NCBI GenBank assembly: GCA_020073165.1
Contig: JAIQFP010000003.1
Location: 241,626 to 305,625 of the forward strand
Reading direction: 5' to 3'
Length of the DNA: 64,000 nt
Source of the DNA: Terriglobia bacterium
GTDB taxonomy: Bacteria; Acidobacteriota; Terriglobia; Terriglobales; Acidobacteriaceae
In this document: positions 62,142-64,000 of the stretch, in pieces
Position numbering within the stretch: the first letter of the stretch is position 1
Layout of the letters: each line of letters starts with the position of its first letter
Made by a program: the position numbers and the translations under genes
The notes under the pieces: model-generated
What the model saw: only the letters and a program-made list of their open reading frames with translations
What the model was told of the DNA's origin: nothing
The model's database searches: none

Positions 62142-64000
62142 GTGAAAGTTTATGAAGGCGCAAACGTCCGGAATGTAGCGTTGGTGGGGCACGGGCATGC
62201 CGGCAAGACTTCGCTCGTCTCCGCCATGTTGTACACCGCCGGCGCAACCCAGCGGCTGGGCCGCGTGGACGATGGCACCGCCACTACCGACTACGACGAC
62301 GAAGAGATCGCGCGCCAGATGTCGATTGCCAGCAGCCTGGCCTACGTCGAGTGGGGCAAGACCAAGATCAATCTGATCGACACCCCCGGGTTCAACATGT
62401 TCGTGCACGAAGCCAAGATGGTGCTGCCGGCGGTGGAGGCCGCGATCGTAGTGGTGGACGGCGTGGCCGGTGTAGAAGTCGTGACCCAGCGGGTGTGGAG
62501 TTACTGCGAGGAATATCAGACGCCGCGCCTGATTGTGGCCAGCCGCATGGATCGTGAGCGCGCCGACGCCGGGCGCGTGCTGGAGTCGCTGCAAAATGCG
62601 TTTGGGCGCACTGTGATTCCCCTGGAGTTGCCCATTGGCAGCGAGAAGAATTTCACCGGCGTGGTGGACCTGGTCAGCATGAGGGCCTACACCTATGAAC
62701 TTGGCGGCAACGGCAAGGCCAAGGAGGGCGAGATTCCCGCCAACCTGAAAGATGAGGCCCAGTCCGCCCACGAGAAGCTGGTCGAGATGATTGCCGAAGG
62801 CAACGACGCCCTGATGGAAGAGTTCTTCGAAAAGGGCACCATCCCGGAAGAGCACTTGATTCCCGCTCTGCACGATGCCATCCGCGAAGACCGCATCTTC
62901 CCGGTGCTGTTTGCTTCCGGTCTGGGGAACGTCGCCGCGGACCACGTCATGGACTTCATCGTGGACTACACGCCGGCGCCCACGGAGAAAGGCGCAGTCC
63001 GCGGCGAGGTCACCTCCGGCAATGGCGAGCCGCCGGCACGCAAAGTCGCAGACTCAGAGCCGGTCTCCCTGTTCGTGTTCAAGACCGTTTCCGACCCGTT
63101 TTCCGGCCGCATCTCCTATTTCAAAGCCTTCTCCGGCGTGGTGAAGAACGACGCCACGGTGCAGAACTTCACGCGAAGTTCGCAGGAGAAGCTGGCGCAC
63201 ATCTCGATCATGCAAGGCAAGACCGCCGTACCCGTGACCGAGCTTCACGCGGGCGACATCGGCGCAGTGGCCAAGCTGAAAGATACGGTGACCGGTGACA
63301 CGCTGGGCGACAAGTCAGCGCCCATTCAATATTCCAAGGTGATGCTGCCGGAGCCGGCGATCACCTTCGCCATTGAGCCGAAGAGCCGCGCCGACGAAGA
63401 CAAGCTGGGCGTGGGCATCCACAAGATGATGGAAGAAGACGCCATGCTGCGTTTCTTCCGTGACGCGCAAACCAAGGAATTCCTCATCGCGGGCACGGGA
63501 CAGCAGCACATCGAGGTCGTGGTTTCGAAGATGAAGAAGCGCTACCACACCGAAGTGGTTCTGAAGGCGCCCAAGGTTCCGTATCGCGAGACCATACGCG
63601 GCAAGGCCGATGTGCAGGGGCGTCACAAGAAGCAGACCGGAGGCCACGGCCAGTATGGCGATTGCAAGATCAAGATGGAGCCGATGGCACGCGGCGGGGA
63701 ATTCGAGTTCGTGAATGACATTTTTGGCGGCGCGATCCCGAAAAACTACATTCCCGCTATCGAAAAGGGAATCAAGGATGCGGCGTCACGCGGATATTTG
63801 GCGGGATTTCCCGTGGTGGATTTTAGAGTGATCCTTTACGACGGGTCGTATCACGACGTGGATTCGAACGACATGTCGTTTCAAATGGCCGGCCGCATCG
63901 CGTTCCGAAAAGCCATGGAGCAGGCCAAACCCACGCTGCTGGAGCCGGTCATGGTGGTGGAAATCACGGTGCCGGATGAATTCGCAGGCTCCATCATGGG
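62142..64000 (+). CDS. EF-G-like translational GTPase, 3' end cut by window edge
   Basis: The first 619 codons are present. GTG at 62142 follows AAAGGAG. The order of domains is that of EF-G: G domain (1-260) with GHGHAGKT (16-23), domain II (about 290-370), domain III with FAIEPKSRADEDKLGVGIHK, then domain IV (RHKKQTGGHGQYGDCKIKME). The G3 motif reads DTPGF (80-84; usual DTPGH) and the G4 motif SRMD (134-137; usual NKMD), so this is a divergent paralogue of the EF-G2 type rather than the main fusA product. Precise role unknown. Confidence 0.88.
   Translation, partial: MKVYEGANVRNVALVGHGHAGKTSLVSAMLYTAGATQRLGRVDDGTATTDYDDEEIARQMSIASSLAYVEWGKTKINLIDTPGFNMFVHEAKMVLPAVEAAIVVVDGVAGVEVVTQRVWSYCEEYQTPRLIVASRMDRERADAGRVLESLQNAFGRTVIPLELPIGSEKNFTGVVDLVSMRAYTYELGGNGKAKEGEIPANLKDEAQSAHEKLVEMIAEGNDALMEEFFEKGTIPEEHLIPALHDAIREDRIFPVLFASGLGNVAADHVMDFIVDYTPAPTEKGAVRGEVTSGNGEPPARKVADSEPVSLFVFKTVSDPFSGRISYFKAFSGVVKNDATVQNFTRSSQEKLAHISIMQGKTAVPVTELHAGDIGAVAKLKDTVTGDTLGDKSAPIQYSKVMLPEPAITFAIEPKSRADEDKLGVGIHKMMEEDAMLRFFRDAQTKEFLIAGTGQQHIEVVVSKMKKRYHTEVVLKAPKVPYRETIRGKADVQGRHKKQTGGHGQYGDCKIKMEPMARGGEFEFVNDIFGGAIPKNYIPAIEKGIKDAASRGYLAGFPVVDFRVILYDGSYHDVDSNDMSFQMAGRIAFRKAMEQAKPTLLEPVMVVEITVPDEFAGSIM

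Overview
The window is one 64-kb, GC-rich (my estimate is about 62%) chromosomal stretch that looks like an acidobacterium (Acidobacteriota, probably Terriglobia/Koribacter-like). The reasons are a Ser/Thr kinase fused to a TolB-like propeller, an ADOP-type MacB/FtsX permease, an Oar-like TonB receptor with an N-terminal carboxypeptidase-regulatory domain, an Ig/PQQ-propeller lipoprotein, and several small proteins of a type I associate with that phylum. I saw no rRNA, tRNA, CRISPR array, prophage or insertion sequence. This is mostly housekeeping core genome.

Layout. 1-5.5 kb: TPR protein (cut by the left edge), lipocalin-like protein, kinase-propeller, small conserved protein, DUF2007 protein. 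5.4-22.7 kb: a long minus-strand run, in transcription order rpe, bamD, a receiver-domain protein, valS, nadC, birA, coaX, a conserved hypothetical, a BaiN/HI0933-type flavoprotein, a lipoprotein, rlmD and comEC. 22.9-28 kb, plus strand: DMT exporter, orphan Dpp/Opp-type ATPase, Yip1 protein, octaheme HAO-like cytochrome, exported DinB protein, FKBP. 28-37 kb: rpmB, DUF971 protein, uvrD/pcrA, a 53-aa basic protein, amino-acid permease, adenosine deaminase family, Asp/Glu racemase, ACT protein, radical SAM protein, ridA. 37-48 kb: rel, SDR-like oxidoreductase, small membrane proteins, a peroxiredoxin with an in-frame UGA, a beta-barrel, HTH/VOC pair, cold-shock protein, TlpA-like thioredoxin. 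47-50.5 kb: rsmG, two parS sites, parA, parB. 50.6-64 kb: ADOP permease, ketopantoate reductase family, small proteins, a tandem partial gene duplication around a large inverted repeat, Ig/PQQ lipoprotein, TonB receptor, and an EF-G paralogue cut by the right edge.

Most striking points. (1) The peroxiredoxin at 42872-43357 (minus) is interrupted by one UGA exactly at the peroxidatic cysteine of the PxxxTxxC motif, with full-length in-frame homology on both sides and a plausible bacterial SECIS hairpin just downstream: a probable selenoprotein that a standard gene caller splits in two. (2) At least 17 intergenic gaps are filled with degenerate tandem repeats of exactly 7-nt period. Because 7 is not a multiple of 3 and units often contain TAG, TGA or TAA, several arrays put stops in all three frames and supply the stop codons of neighbouring genes. 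(3) Palindromic elements of dispersed-repeat type lie in frame inside uvrD (three), valS (one) and the comEC N-terminus (one), resembling the Rickettsia palindromic elements in behaviour. (4) A composite inverted repeat at about 55896-56162 separates a small gene from a duplicated copy of its own 3' end.

All functional calls come from motif recognition by eye. No database search was run.
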